The position numbers and the translations under genes were made by a program. 8,831 bases of DNA from an uncultured Actinomycetes bacterium. Lineage in GTDB: Bacteria; Actinomycetota; Actinomycetes; S36-B12. Position 1 is the stretch's first letter. Every line of letters starts with the position of its first letter. The DNA is taken from the NCBI GenBank assembly GCA_903848435.1, contig CAINGG010000559.1, positions 1-8,831 on the forward strand, written 5' to 3'. Positions 1-7,539 of the stretch are shown piece after piece. Under the pieces are notes generated by a model that had not been told where the DNA came from, did not search any database, and was given only the letters and a program-made list of their open reading frames with translations.

Positions 1-851
1 CAGATCGGGAACAGCCGAGCGAGGTCTCCCGGGATGAGCTCGGAGGCCAGCAGCGCCTCGCGCGCGCGCATCCAATTGCGGTTGCCCTTGACGGTGTTGA
101 TCTCCCCGTTGTGAGCGATGAGACGGTAGGGGTGCGCCAGCGGCCACGAAGGGAATGTGTTGGTGGAGAAACGCGAGTGCACGAGTGCAAGAGCGCTCTC
201 GACGTCCGGGTCGGACAGGTCCGGGTAGAACTCGCCCAGCTGGTGGGTCGTCAGCATGCCCTTGTAGACGAGGGTGCGGCCGGACAGCGACGGGAAGTAC
301 GCCCCGGTCTCGTGCTCTGACCTCTTGCGCAGGCAGAAGGCCATCCGCTCCAGGGCGAGTGTGGATTCGACCTGGGCGAACGGTGCCACGAACAACTGCT
401 TGAACCGCGGCATCACGCTGCGCGCGGTGGCTCCCAGGGACGAATCATCGACCGGCACGTCGCGCCAGCCGAGGACGCGCAGGCCCTCCTCCGCCGCGAT
501 GCGCTCGATGTGGCCGCGCGCCACTGCCTCCTCGGCATCATCGGCCGGCAGGAAGGCCATGCCGACGGCGTAGCGACCAGCCGGGGGGAGGTCGAACCCG
601 CACACGCGTCGCAGGAAGCGATCGGGAACCTGGATGAGCATCCCGGCCCCGTCACCTGAGTCCGGCTCGGCCCCTGAGGCCCCGCGATGGTCGAGATTGA
701 GCAGCGCCGTCATGGCCTGCTGGACGATCGCGTGGGAAGGCGTGCCGGTCAGCGTCGCGACGAAGGCCACGCCGCACGCATCACTTTCGAACGCGGGGTC
801 GTAGAGCCCCTGCGCCGGAGGGATGGCCGAGAACGGCGGCTGAACGAACAA
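1..851 (-). CDS. gltB: Glutamate synthase large subunit, 5' part (cut by window edge)
   Basis: This is the amino-terminal part of the large subunit of NADPH-dependent glutamate synthase, which makes two glutamates from glutamine and 2-oxoglutarate. About 283 codons are visible, out of roughly 1500 in the family. A short propeptide is followed by DACGVAF, whose Cys26 matches the nucleophile exposed after self-processing. LDHRGASGAEPDSGDGAG, FSTNTFPSWPLAHPYR and the HNGEINTVKGNRNW block are hallmarks of the class II glutaminase domain. All of the visible part belongs to that domain; the FMN and Fe-S part lies outside the window. The start is a TTG at 851-849, chosen because a GGAGG sits 9 nt upstream and the propeptide length is normal. 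It follows lgt after a 102-nt gap, so it may be read through from trp-lgt or have its own signal. Identity is very secure; the exact start is likely. Confidence 0.96.
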   Translation of the reverse strand, partial: MFVQPPFSAIPPAQGLYDPAFESDACGVAFVATLTGTPSHAIVQQAMTALLNLDHRGASGAEPDSGDGAGMLIQVPDRFLRRVCGFDLPPAGRYAVGMAFLPADDAEEAVARGHIERIAAEEGLRVLGWRDVPVDDSSLGATARSVMPRFKQLFVAPFAQVESTLALERMAFCLRKRSEHETGAYFPSLSGRTLVYKGMLTTHQLGEFYPDLSDPDVESALALVHSRFSTNTFPSWPLAHPYRLIAHNGEINTVKGNRNWMRAREALLASELIPGDLARLFPI

Positions 852-860
852 CGGGCCACA

Positions 861-865
861 CCTCC
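861..865 (-). promoter_or_regulatory. Ribosome binding site of gltB
   Basis: The minus strand reads GGAGG here, followed by 9 nt and then TTG at 851-849. No ATG or GTG lies in frame between this site and the conserved DACGVAF motif, so the site supports the TTG start. Confidence 0.7.
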
Positions 866-873
866 ACGTCGCA

Positions 874-893
874 CGCTTCCCGGTCGGGAAGCG
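874..893 (-). promoter_or_regulatory. Strong hairpin in the lgt-gltB gap
   Basis: The minus strand reads cgcttccc, gacc, gggaagcg: a perfect 8-bp stem with a 4-nt loop, ending 8 nt before the gltB ribosome binding site. No T-run follows, so it is not a textbook intrinsic terminator, although actinobacterial terminators often lack one. It could partly separate trp-lgt transcription from gltB, mark an RNA processing point, or insulate the gltB leader. The rest of the 852-953 gap shows only a weak TAGTGT -10-like hexamer without a convincing -35, so I do not call a promoter there. Confidence 0.5.
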
Positions 894-953
894 AAGGACG
901 GGACGTCGTTGGCCCGTGCGATGGACACTACCAGGGGTCGGCGGCCGATGCCC

Positions 954-1919
954 TCAGCGGGTGTCGCCCTCCGGAGGCGCCTCGGTGGTGTCGGCGCTGT
1001 CCGGCACCACCTCGGTGACCTTCGCCGCGGGCTTGGGCGCGGCCACCTGCTCCAGGACCTGCTGGCGCTCGTCACGCTCGACGTACTTGCGCGGCGGCGT
1101 CACCTCCTCGCGTCCGGGCCGCAGGCGCGCCGACACGATGAGGTAGACCAGGGCGCCGAGGCCCACCAGGATCGAGGTCCAGACGTTGAGCCGCACGCCC
1201 AGGATCGTGTTGGCCGTGTCGATGCGCAGGTATTCGATCCACCCACGACCCAGGCAGTAGAGCAGAACGTAGAGCGCGAAGACCCGGCCGTGCCCCATCG
1301 TGAAGCGCTTGTCAGCCCAGATAAGGACCAGTGCAACACCGAGCATCCAGAGGGACTCGTAGAGGAACGTGGGGTGGAACGTCGCGAACTCGGCGTATCC
1401 GGCGGGCCGGTGCTGCGGGTCGATCTGCAGGGCCCACGGCAGCGAGGTGGGGGCCCCGAAGAGTTCCTGGTTGAACCAGTTGCCCCAGCGTCCGATCGCC
1501 TGAGCGAGCGCAATGCCCGGGGCGATGGCGTCCCCGATGGGTGGCAGCGCGACACCGAGGCGACGTGCCCCGATCCACGCACCCAGAGCCCCGAGCGAGA
1601 CCGCGCCCCAGATTCCCAAGCCGCCATCCCAGATGCGCAGCGCGCCGATGACGCCGGATCCTCCCGGACCGAAGTACAGCTGCCAATCGGTCACCACGTG
1701 GTAGAGGCGACCACCGATGATCCCGAAGGGCACCGCCCACAGCGCGATATCCCCGATGACGCCGGCCGAGCCTCCGCGCGCGACATAGCGTCGCGATCCG
1801 ACGACGACGGCGACGACGATGCCGAGGATGATGAGCAGCGCGTAGGCGCGGATCGGGATCGGCCCGAGGTTCCACACGCCCTGCGAGGGCGACGGAATGA
1901 ACGCGAGAACGGATCCCAT
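954..1919 (-). CDS. lgt: Prolipoprotein diacylglyceryl transferase
   Basis: Lgt moves the diacylglyceryl group of phosphatidylglycerol onto the lipobox cysteine of prelipoproteins, the first step of lipoprotein maturation at the cytoplasmic membrane. The 321-residue protein is strongly hydrophobic, with about seven membrane segments. Family motifs are clear: GGRLYHVVTDW (69-79), the Lgt signature IGRWGNWFNQELFG (142-155), and GRGWIEYLRID (224-234), holding arginines expected in the active site. Residues from about 265 form a charged, Pro/Ala-rich cytoplasmic tail, common in actinobacterial Lgt. The loop WDGGLGIWGA (97-106) has Trp where the E. coli enzyme has His103; I believe this is usual for actinobacteria. 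The ATG at 1919 follows the thioredoxin stop by 17 nt with only a weak Shine-Dalgarno, suggesting translational coupling. Identity is very secure. Confidence 0.96.
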   Translation of the reverse strand: MGSVLAFIPSPSQGVWNLGPIPIRAYALLIILGIVVAVVVGSRRYVARGGSAGVIGDIALWAVPFGIIGGRLYHVVTDWQLYFGPGGSGVIGALRIWDGGLGIWGAVSLGALGAWIGARRLGVALPPIGDAIAPGIALAQAIGRWGNWFNQELFGAPTSLPWALQIDPQHRPAGYAEFATFHPTFLYESLWMLGVALVLIWADKRFTMGHGRVFALYVLLYCLGRGWIEYLRIDTANTILGVRLNVWTSILVGLGALVYLIVSARLRPGREEVTPPRKYVERDERQQVLEQVAAPKPAAKVTEVVPDSADTTEAPPEGDTR

Positions 1920-1936
1920 TACGTCGTCGCTGACGC

Positions 1937-2749
1937 CTACTGCTTCGTCGCGTCAGCGATGCGCTGCTCGAGACCAGCCTGATCCGCCAGCTGTGCACCG
2001 TCGAGCGGCTCGCCGTTCAAGAAGCCGGCGGGGGTCCCCTGGACCTGGGCGTCGTAGAACGCCTGGGTCGAGTTGACGGCCCAGCCGAGATAGCGACCGC
2101 TCGTCAGGCACGTGTTGAACTCCTCGAGCGGCACCCCAGAGATGCCTGACTGCTCGGCGAAGCCCAGGAGCTGCTCGTCGGTGAAGCCCTCGCCTTCAAC
2201 GGTGGGCTGGTTGGCGTAGACGGCATCGTGATACTCAGCGGTCTTGCCGGCATCGATGGCGCATCCCCACGCGGAGATAGCCTGCGCCGACGACGTGTTA
2301 CCGAGGTTGTTGTCGAGGAAGGCGGTCGGGCGCCAGACGAGCCGCACCTTGCCGTCCGTCGCGAGAGTCTGGATGCCCGCGCCATTGATGGCCTCGAGGG
2401 AACCGCACGCCGGGCACTGGAAGTCTTCCCACAGTTCGAGCAGCGGCGCGGTCGCCGGCGCGGTGCCGTAGGGCACGCCGTAGGGGACCTCTCCGGTCGA
2501 GTCGTAGACCCCCTTCGGCACGGGCAGCGAGGGATTAGGGCTGGGCAGCGGCTTGACCTCGCCGCCGCCACCGGAGCCGGACCGGGAGGCAAACACGGCA
2601 ATGCCGATGATGGCGACCACGACCACGATGACGCCGATGGCACCGATGATGCGCACCGTGCGCTCGCGGCGCTTCTCCTGGGCCTGCTGCTCGGCGCGGG
2701 CCGCTGCCGCCTTCTCGCGGACGCTCTTGGAGGGCTTGTCCTTGGCCAT
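1937..2749 (-). CDS. Membrane-anchored DsbA-like thioredoxin-fold protein
   Basis: The product is a 270-residue thiol-disulfide oxidoreductase of the DsbA/Thioredoxin_4 type, facing the outside of the membrane. Residues 1-33 are a charged Lys/Arg/Glu/Ala-rich cytoplasmic segment. Residues 34-54 form one membrane anchor, followed by a Gly- and Pro-rich linker to about 80. The thioredoxin fold then carries the active site CPAC at 112-115 and a cis-proline loop, GTP, at 238-240. Cys163 and Cys214 may form a second, structural disulfide. Whether it oxidises or isomerises substrates cannot be told; CPAC resembles oxidising DsbA sites such as CPHC. The ATG at 2749 is preferred over an in-frame GTG at 2758, which lies only 2 nt after the GGAGG. 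It sits 51 nt after trpA and 17 nt before lgt, a common actinobacterial order. No substrate is evident from context. Confidence 0.88.
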   Translation of the reverse strand: MAKDKPSKSVREKAAAARAEQQAQEKRRERTVRIIGAIGVIVVVVAIIGIAVFASRSGSGGGGEVKPLPSPNPSLPVPKGVYDSTGEVPYGVPYGTAPATAPLLELWEDFQCPACGSLEAINGAGIQTLATDGKVRLVWRPTAFLDNNLGNTSSAQAISAWGCAIDAGKTAEYHDAVYANQPTVEGEGFTDEQLLGFAEQSGISGVPLEEFNTCLTSGRYLGWAVNSTQAFYDAQVQGTPAGFLNGEPLDGAQLADQAGLEQRIADATKQ

Positions 2750-2760
2750 GCTGCTCACAA

Positions 2761-2765
2761 CCTCC
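2761..2765 (-). promoter_or_regulatory. Ribosome binding site of the DsbA-like gene
   Basis: GGAGG on the minus strand lies 11 nt before the ATG at 2749 and 2 nt before an in-frame GTG at 2758. The GTG is too close for normal initiation, which favours the ATG and a protein beginning MAKDKPSK. Confidence 0.6.
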
Positions 2766-2800
2766 GGGTCTGGGCTTGCGCACTACGGTACGGGCAGCCG

Positions 2801-3604
2801 TCACCCCTTGCGACGCCGCACCCCCGCCGCGAGTTCCGCCGCCAGCGCCCGGACCGAGGCCTGAGCTTCGCCGGGCGTAGCGGCGTCTAGCACGCGCCGG
2901 ATGAACGCCGATCCCACGATCACCCCGTCGGCATAGCCGGCGATCTCCGCCGCCTGGTCGCCGGTCGAGACGCCGAGTCCGACGGCCACGGGAAGGTCGG
3001 TGACCTCACGGACACGCGAGACAAGGCCGGCTGCAGCGCCCGACACAGCGGCGCGAGCCCCGGTCACTCCCATCGTGGACGCCGCGTAGACGAAGCCGGT
3101 GCAGGCGGAGGCGACCGTCTGCAGTCGGGCATCGGTCGAGGACGGCGCAACGAGAAACACGCGATCGATGCCGTGATCATCCGTCGCCCGCGTCCACTCT
3201 CCTGCCTCTTCGGGCGTGAGATCGGGCGTGATGACGCCGGACCCACCCGCGCGAGCCAGGCCCTCCGCGAAGGCATCGACCCCGAATCGCTCGACGGGAT
3301 TCCAGTACGACATGACCACGGTGGCGGCGCCCGTCGCGGCAACGCGTTGCACGACGTCAAGAACACCGGCCGGCGTCATTCCCGCGCGCAAGGCGGTGTC
3401 GGCAGCCTCCTGGATCACCGGGCCGTCCATGAGGGGGTCGGAGTAGGGAAGGCCCACCTCGACGATGTCGACCCCCGCTTCCACCATCGACTCGATGATC
3501 CGGACGCTGTCGTCGGAATTGGGGAATCCAGCGGGTAGGTAGCCGATCAACGCGGCGCGGCCTTCGCCGCGGGCGCGCGCGAAGGCCTCGCGGAGGTCGC
3601 TCAT
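2801..3604 (-). CDS. trpA: Tryptophan synthase alpha chain
   Basis: TrpA splits indole-3-glycerol phosphate into indole and glyceraldehyde 3-phosphate; indole is channelled to TrpB in the alpha2-beta2 complex. The 267-residue length equals the family norm. The TIM-barrel catalytic pair is present at the classical numbers: Glu49 in VEVGLPYSDP and Asp60 in LMDGP. YLPAGFP (22-28) matches the N-terminal family motif, and the DGVIVGSAFI stretch near the C terminus holds the Gly-Ser that binds the substrate phosphate. The ATG at 3604 overlaps the trpB stop as ATGA, so translation is probably coupled. The frame stays open well upstream inside trpB, but this start gives the correct family N terminus. 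Nothing is broken, and identity is very secure. Confidence 0.97.
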   Translation of the reverse strand: MSDLREAFARARGEGRAALIGYLPAGFPNSDDSVRIIESMVEAGVDIVEVGLPYSDPLMDGPVIQEAADTALRAGMTPAGVLDVVQRVAATGAATVVMSYWNPVERFGVDAFAEGLARAGGSGVITPDLTPEEAGEWTRATDDHGIDRVFLVAPSSTDARLQTVASACTGFVYAASTMGVTGARAAVSGAAAGLVSRVREVTDLPVAVGLGVSTGDQAAEIAGYADGVIVGSAFIRRVLDAATPGEAQASVRALAAELAAGVRRRKG

Positions 3605-4818
3605 CGTCCCTCGGCCGCCTCGTCGGGGTCGTCGACACCGAACCACCTGGCAGCGGTGGCGACGTCCTTGTCGCCGCGCCCGGACAGGTTGACCAGCACC
3701 GTGGCATCGGGTCCGAGATCGGCGCCGATCCGCATGACCCCGGCGAGCGCATGAGCGGTCTCGATCGCAGGGATGATGCCCTCGGTCCGGCACAGAGCCT
3801 CGAATGCGTGCATCGCCTCCGCGTCGTCGACGGGCGCGTAGCGCGCGCGACCCGAATCATGCAACCAGGCGTGCTGCGGACCGACTCCCGGATAGTCCAA
3901 GCCCGCGCTGATCGAGTGCGACGGAACGGTCTGGCCCCACTCATCTTGCATGACGTAGGTGCGAGCGCCGTGCAACACGCCCGGAGACCCGCCTGCGAAC
4001 CGGGCGGCATGACGACCGGTCGAGACGCCTGCGCCACCGGCCTCGAATCCCCACAGCTGCACGCTCGGATCGTCGAGGAACGCCGTGAAGATGCCCATGG
4101 CATTGGAGCCGCCACCGACGCAGGCGGCCACAGCATCGGGCAGCCGGCCGGTCGCCGTCAGCATCTGATCGCGAGCCTCGCGCCCAATGACGGACTGGAA
4201 GGTCCGCACGATGTCCGGAAAGGGGCTGGGACCGGTCACGGTCCCGAGGATGTAGTGCGTGTCGTCGACGCTGGACACCCAGTCGCGCATCGCCTCGTTG
4301 ATGGCGTCCTTCAGTGTGCGACTGCCCGCCGTCACAGGCACCACGGTGGCGCCGAGCAGCCTCATGCGCACGACATTGAGGGCCTGGCGGCGGGTGTCCT
4401 CCTCCCCCATGTAGACCACGCACTCAAGACCGAGCAGTGCCGCAGCCGTGGCTGTCGCGACGCCATGCTGGCCCGCACCCGTCTCCGCGATGACCCGCTT
4501 CTTGCCCATGCGCACCGTCAGCAGGGCCTGGCCGAGGACGTTGTTGATCTTGTGCGATCCCGTGTGGTTGAGGTCCTCGCGCTTCAGGAAGACGCGGGCC
4601 CCGGAGCAGTGTTCCTGGCCGAAGCGCACCGCCTCGGTCAGCGGGCTCGGCCGCCCGGTGTAGTCCCGCTCAAGTCGCTGCAGCTCGGCGACGAATGCCG
4701 GATCGGCCAACGCGGACCGGAACCCTGCGTCGAGTTCATCGAGGGCCGCCGTGAGCGCCTCCGGCACGAACCGCCCGCCGTAGGGACCGAAGTGCCCCGT
4801 GTCGCTGTCGCTACCCAC
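3601..4818 (-). CDS. trpB: Tryptophan synthase beta chain
   Basis: TrpB is the pyridoxal phosphate enzyme that joins indole to L-serine to give L-tryptophan. The 405-residue protein begins with the canonical HFGPYGGRFVPE motif. The cofactor lysine is Lys90 in NHTGSHKINN. The catalytic acid is Glu112 in AETGAGQHG, and GGGSN at 235-239 binds the cofactor phosphate. LSGRGDKD near the C terminus carries the serine that contacts the pyridine nitrogen. It is TrpB1-like in length and motifs rather than the longer TrpB2. Translation starts at a GTG (4818-4816) inside the end of trpC, an 8-nt overlap. A GAGGGAG-like site sits close upstream, and no other start precedes the conserved N terminus. It couples to trpA through an ATGA overlap. 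Identity is very secure. Confidence 0.97.
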   Translation of the reverse strand: MGSDSDTGHFGPYGGRFVPEALTAALDELDAGFRSALADPAFVAELQRLERDYTGRPSPLTEAVRFGQEHCSGARVFLKREDLNHTGSHKINNVLGQALLTVRMGKKRVIAETGAGQHGVATATAAALLGLECVVYMGEEDTRRQALNVVRMRLLGATVVPVTAGSRTLKDAINEAMRDWVSSVDDTHYILGTVTGPSPFPDIVRTFQSVIGREARDQMLTATGRLPDAVAACVGGGSNAMGIFTAFLDDPSVQLWGFEAGGAGVSTGRHAARFAGGSPGVLHGARTYVMQDEWGQTVPSHSISAGLDYPGVGPQHAWLHDSGRARYAPVDDAEAMHAFEALCRTEGIIPAIETAHALAGVMRIGADLGPDATVLVNLSGRGDKDVATAARWFGVDDPDEAAEGR

Positions 4819-5620
4819 GACTCCCTCGCAGCGCCGGGTGGGAGCCCGCCGTCACGAGGTCATGCACGGCAGCCCGGGGATCAGCGGATGTCGAGAGGCT
4901 CTCACCGACGAGAACCGCGTCGGCTCCCGCCTCGGCATAGGCGATGAGGTCGCGCGGGCCGCGCACTCCAGACTCCGCGATGCGAACGCAGGTCGCGGGG
5001 ATGGTCGGCGCCACGCGCGAGAAGGTCTCGCGATCCACCTCGAGGGTGCGCAGGTTGCGGGCGTTGACGCCTATCACGGTTGCTCCCGCATCGACGGCCC
5101 GGCGCACCTCCTCCTGGTCGTGGACCTCCACCAGGGGGGTCATGCCCAAGGAGCGCGTGCGCTCCACCAGGCTCACGAGCGCATTCTGATCGAGCGCTGC
5201 GACGATGAGGAGGGCGATATCAGCGCCGTACGCACGCGCCTCCCACAGTTGATAGCTGGTGACGATGAAGTCCTTGCGGAGGACCGGGATGTCGACTGCG
5301 CAGCGGACGGCGCGGAGATCGTCAAGGGTGCCATTGAAGCGGCGGGTCTCCGTCAGGACGCTGATGCATCGCGCTCCCCCAGCCTCGTAGTCGCGGGCAA
5401 GCTCAGCGGGGTCCTCGATCGCTGCGAGCTCGCCCTTGCTGGGGCTCGCGCGCTTGACCTCCGCAATGACGCCGACACCGGGCTCGCGCAACACGGCCTC
5501 CGCGTCGAGGGGCGCTGGTTTGCGGGCCGCGCATTCCTTGAGCGAGTCGAGTGACGTTGCTTGCATGCGCGCATCGAGATCTGCGCGCACCCCCGCAATG
5601 ATGTCGTCGAGGACGGTCAT
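4811..5620 (-). CDS. trpC: Indole-3-glycerol-phosphate synthase
   Basis: TrpC closes the indole ring, converting CdRP to indole-3-glycerol phosphate with loss of CO2 and water. It is a single-function 269-residue TIM barrel, not fused to TrpF. Catalytic residues are in place: Glu54 and Lys56 in AEVKRASPSKG, Lys116 in VLRKDFI, Glu165 in LVEVH, Asn186 in GVNARNL, and Glu216-Ser217 in AESG. The ATG at 5620 gives a standard N terminus, MTVLDDIIAGVR; the preceding GGGG is a modest Shine-Dalgarno. It lies 56 nt after the DUF2752 gene and overlaps trpB by 8 nt, so trpC-trpB-trpA form one translationally linked block. No trpF is present; in many actinobacteria PriA does that step, which cannot be tested here. 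Identity is very secure. Confidence 0.97.
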   Translation of the reverse strand: MTVLDDIIAGVRADLDARMQATSLDSLKECAARKPAPLDAEAVLREPGVGVIAEVKRASPSKGELAAIEDPAELARDYEAGGARCISVLTETRRFNGTLDDLRAVRCAVDIPVLRKDFIVTSYQLWEARAYGADIALLIVAALDQNALVSLVERTRSLGMTPLVEVHDQEEVRRAVDAGATVIGVNARNLRTLEVDRETFSRVAPTIPATCVRIAESGVRGPRDLIAYAEAGADAVLVGESLSTSADPRAAVHDLVTAGSHPALRGSRG

Positions 5621-5676
5621 CGCCCCGGCCGTTGACTCAGCACGTGGTCAGCGTGCCACAGCCGCGACGAGGTGTC

Positions 5677-6153
5677 TCAGCCGACCCCCGACCCCAGGTA
5701 GGGCACGAAATTGCGGACCACCGCGAATGCGGTGGCCGCGACGATCAAGACGACGGGGGCAACTCGGGCGATCACTGTCCTCGTCGGGGTTGGCGCCGGG
5801 TGGCGCCCCGTCCACGCGCGATAGATCCACACTCCCCATCCGATGAGGATGAGCGGGACGCAGATGACAAAGAGCGCATTGTGGTCGAAGGCGCCGGCGA
5901 AGTCGCCGTTGGCGAGGCAATTGGTCGCGCGCAGGCCTCCGCACGCCGGGCAGTCGATGCCGAGCAAGGCCTTGGTCGGGCATGCCGGATAAATGCCAGG
6001 CTCATGCGGATCGACGAACCGGATGAGGAGGGTTGCCGCGATGACCCCTGACGCCGCAGCGATCGGCGCGATGAGCCTGCGCCATCGCGGACGCGGATCG
6101 ACGATGGCAGCCAGTTCCGGCTGCACAGGGCTGGCATCGTCTCGCGTGAGCAC
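5677..6153 (-). CDS. DUF2752 family small membrane protein
   Basis: This 158-residue protein matches the DUF2752 pattern: YPACPTKALLGIDCPACGGLRA (split as YPACP at 55-59 and CPACGGLRA at 68-76), then a GDFAGAFDHNAL stretch leading into a membrane segment. Hydrophobic segments lie at about 27-45, 93-113 and 128-147. The conserved cysteines, 58, 68 and 71, sit between the first and second segments and could bind a metal or form a disulfide. The family has no established function that I can name with confidence. The GTG start at 6153 comes 9 nt after the histidine kinase stop; a second GTG at codon 10 is possible, since neither has a strong Shine-Dalgarno. It lies 56 nt before trpC. DUF2752 genes are often found beside actinobacterial trp genes, so the position is expected even though the role is not known. 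Confidence 0.85.
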   Translation of the reverse strand: MLTRDDASPVQPELAAIVDPRPRWRRLIAPIAAASGVIAATLLIRFVDPHEPGIYPACPTKALLGIDCPACGGLRATNCLANGDFAGAFDHNALFVICVPLILIGWGVWIYRAWTGRHPAPTPTRTVIARVAPVVLIVAATAFAVVRNFVPYLGSGVG

Positions 6154-6162
6154 GGCCCCAGC

Positions 6163-7539
6163 CTACGGCGCTTCCGACGCCGAGGGGCGTCGATCGAGCG
6201 GAACACCGAGCGTGAAGCAGGCGCCTCCGCTTGGCGCACCCGATGCACGTGCCCACCCCCCCATTCCTTGCGCGAGCCGGCCGACGAGGGCAAGGCCGAG
6301 ACCGGTGCCGACGGGGCGCAGTCCGCGGTAGCGCTCGTGCAGGATGCCGGGCTCGAAGGCGACGGCCAGGTCATCAGGGGCCAAGCCCGGGCCCGAATCG
6401 CTGAGCGAAAGGACACCCCACTCCTGCTCCTGGCGCACATCGAGGTCGATGCGCGTGCCTGCTGGAGCAACGCGCAGCGCGTTCTCCGCGAGGTTGTCGA
6501 TCACCTGCCTGAGGCGAAGCGGGTCGGCGAGGACCGGGACCGGCGCACCGGGAATCCGCGCGACAAACGAGACATCAGCGCGCTCACAGCGATCGGACCA
6601 CACCTGGGCCGCCTCACGAGCCACGGCCCCGAGATCGAGGGAAATGGGCACGATGCGGAAGTCGTCCGCACGCAGGCGAGCGAGGTCAAGCAGGTCCGTC
6701 ACGAGACGGTCCAGACGGATGGCCTCGGCTGCCATCACCGAACCTGTTCGCTCGACGTCCTCGGGAGGGACGAGGCCATCGGCCAGTGCCTCGGCGTAGC
6801 CGCGCACGGACGTGATGGGGGTGCGCAACTCGTGCGACACGGACAGCAGGAACTCTCGCTGCCGTCCCTCGGACACCGCCAGGGCGGCACTGAGCCGATT
6901 GAGCGCCTCCGCGATGTCGGCGACCTCCGCCGGGCCTTCGGGCTGCAGGTCGACGCCCCGCTCTCCGCCACCCAGGCGATGTGCGGCCTCGGCAGCCGAT
7001 CGGAGCGGTCGGGTGATACGGCCTGCGGCGATGACCGCGACCACGATCGCGATGCCGAGGCCAATCAGGAGAGCGAGCGCAAGGCGCCACAGCACCTGCG
7101 TGGCCGTGCTGCTGGCCACGGATGACGGCTGCACCAAGATCACACCGATGCCCCGCTCGATGGGGCGTCCGGCGACGAGCACCGCACCGGAGTCCGTGTC
7201 GACGACCGCGTCGACCGGCCGGCCCGAGGTCACCGATTCGACTTGGTCGACGCTGATGCCCGCGGGCAGGTCCGTCGCACCAGGCGTCACGACGTAGGCC
7301 GTGACCTGCTCGGCCTGCAGGATCGTGCCCACCCGCGGTGGAAGCACGTAGGTGCCATCAGGCCCCGCCCGCAGCGCGGATGACGTCAGACCGGCCAGCC
7401 GAGACAGGTCATCGAGCGCGAGCTTCTCGGCATTGCCCCGGATGAGGGGAAAGGAGATCAGGCCGGCCACCAGGACGGCCACGGTGGCAACGGCGCTCGT
7501 GAGGAGCACGATGCGCGGCAGGATCCCCGCGCGCCTCAT
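6163..7539 (-). CDS. Sensor histidine kinase (HAMP, HisKA, HATPase)
   Basis: This 458-residue membrane kinase is the partner of the response regulator just upstream. Membrane segments at about 11-33 and 152-173 frame an extracytoplasmic domain of about 115 residues, without cysteine, that resembles no sensor fold I can name. A HAMP linker (about 174-225) precedes the dimerisation domain with the phospho-acceptor His236 in VSHELRTP. ATP-binding boxes follow: DNLAENALRVAP (348-359), DSGPGL (381-386), FEPG (395-398) and GTGLGLAL (411-418). All catalytic motifs are intact, so it should be active. Its ATG overlaps the regulator stop as ATGA, and it ends 9 nt before the DUF2752 gene. The signal sensed is unknown. 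Lying within a trp cluster suggests a link to tryptophan or envelope state, but this is inference only. Confidence 0.93.
   Translation of the reverse strand: MRRAGILPRIVLLTSAVATVAVLVAGLISFPLIRGNAEKLALDDLSRLAGLTSSALRAGPDGTYVLPPRVGTILQAEQVTAYVVTPGATDLPAGISVDQVESVTSGRPVDAVVDTDSGAVLVAGRPIERGIGVILVQPSSVASSTATQVLWRLALALLIGLGIAIVVAVIAAGRITRPLRSAAEAAHRLGGGERGVDLQPEGPAEVADIAEALNRLSAALAVSEGRQREFLLSVSHELRTPITSVRGYAEALADGLVPPEDVERTGSVMAAEAIRLDRLVTDLLDLARLRADDFRIVPISLDLGAVAREAAQVWSDRCERADVSFVARIPGAPVPVLADPLRLRQVIDNLAENALRVAPAGTRIDLDVRQEQEWGVLSLSDSGPGLAPDDLAVAFEPGILHERYRGLRPVGTGLGLALVGRLAQGMGGWARASGAPSGGACFTLGVPLDRRPSASEAP

Noticed and set aside
687..1982. Long plus-strand open frame of 431 codons opposite lgt and gltB
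   Set aside because: It lies antisense to two genes with clear family motifs, has an Arg/Asp/Gly-rich composition typical of high-GC shadow frames, and shows no recognisable motif.
2750..2800. Possible internal promoter before the thioredoxin gene (TACCGT)
   Set aside because: It fits only the loose TANNNT pattern and has no acceptable -35 at 16-18 nt.
3751..4947. Long plus-strand open frame of 398 codons opposite trpB
   Set aside because: It is the antisense shadow of a conserved gene in GC-rich DNA; the composition is His/Arg/Gly-rich and there is no domain.
5621..5676. CACGTG-centred inverted-repeat-like sequence between the DUF2752 gene and trpC
   Set aside because: Only the outer TGAC/GTCA and a 5-bp stem pair up, the arms are not symmetric, and no promoter surrounds it. 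Chance is sufficient.
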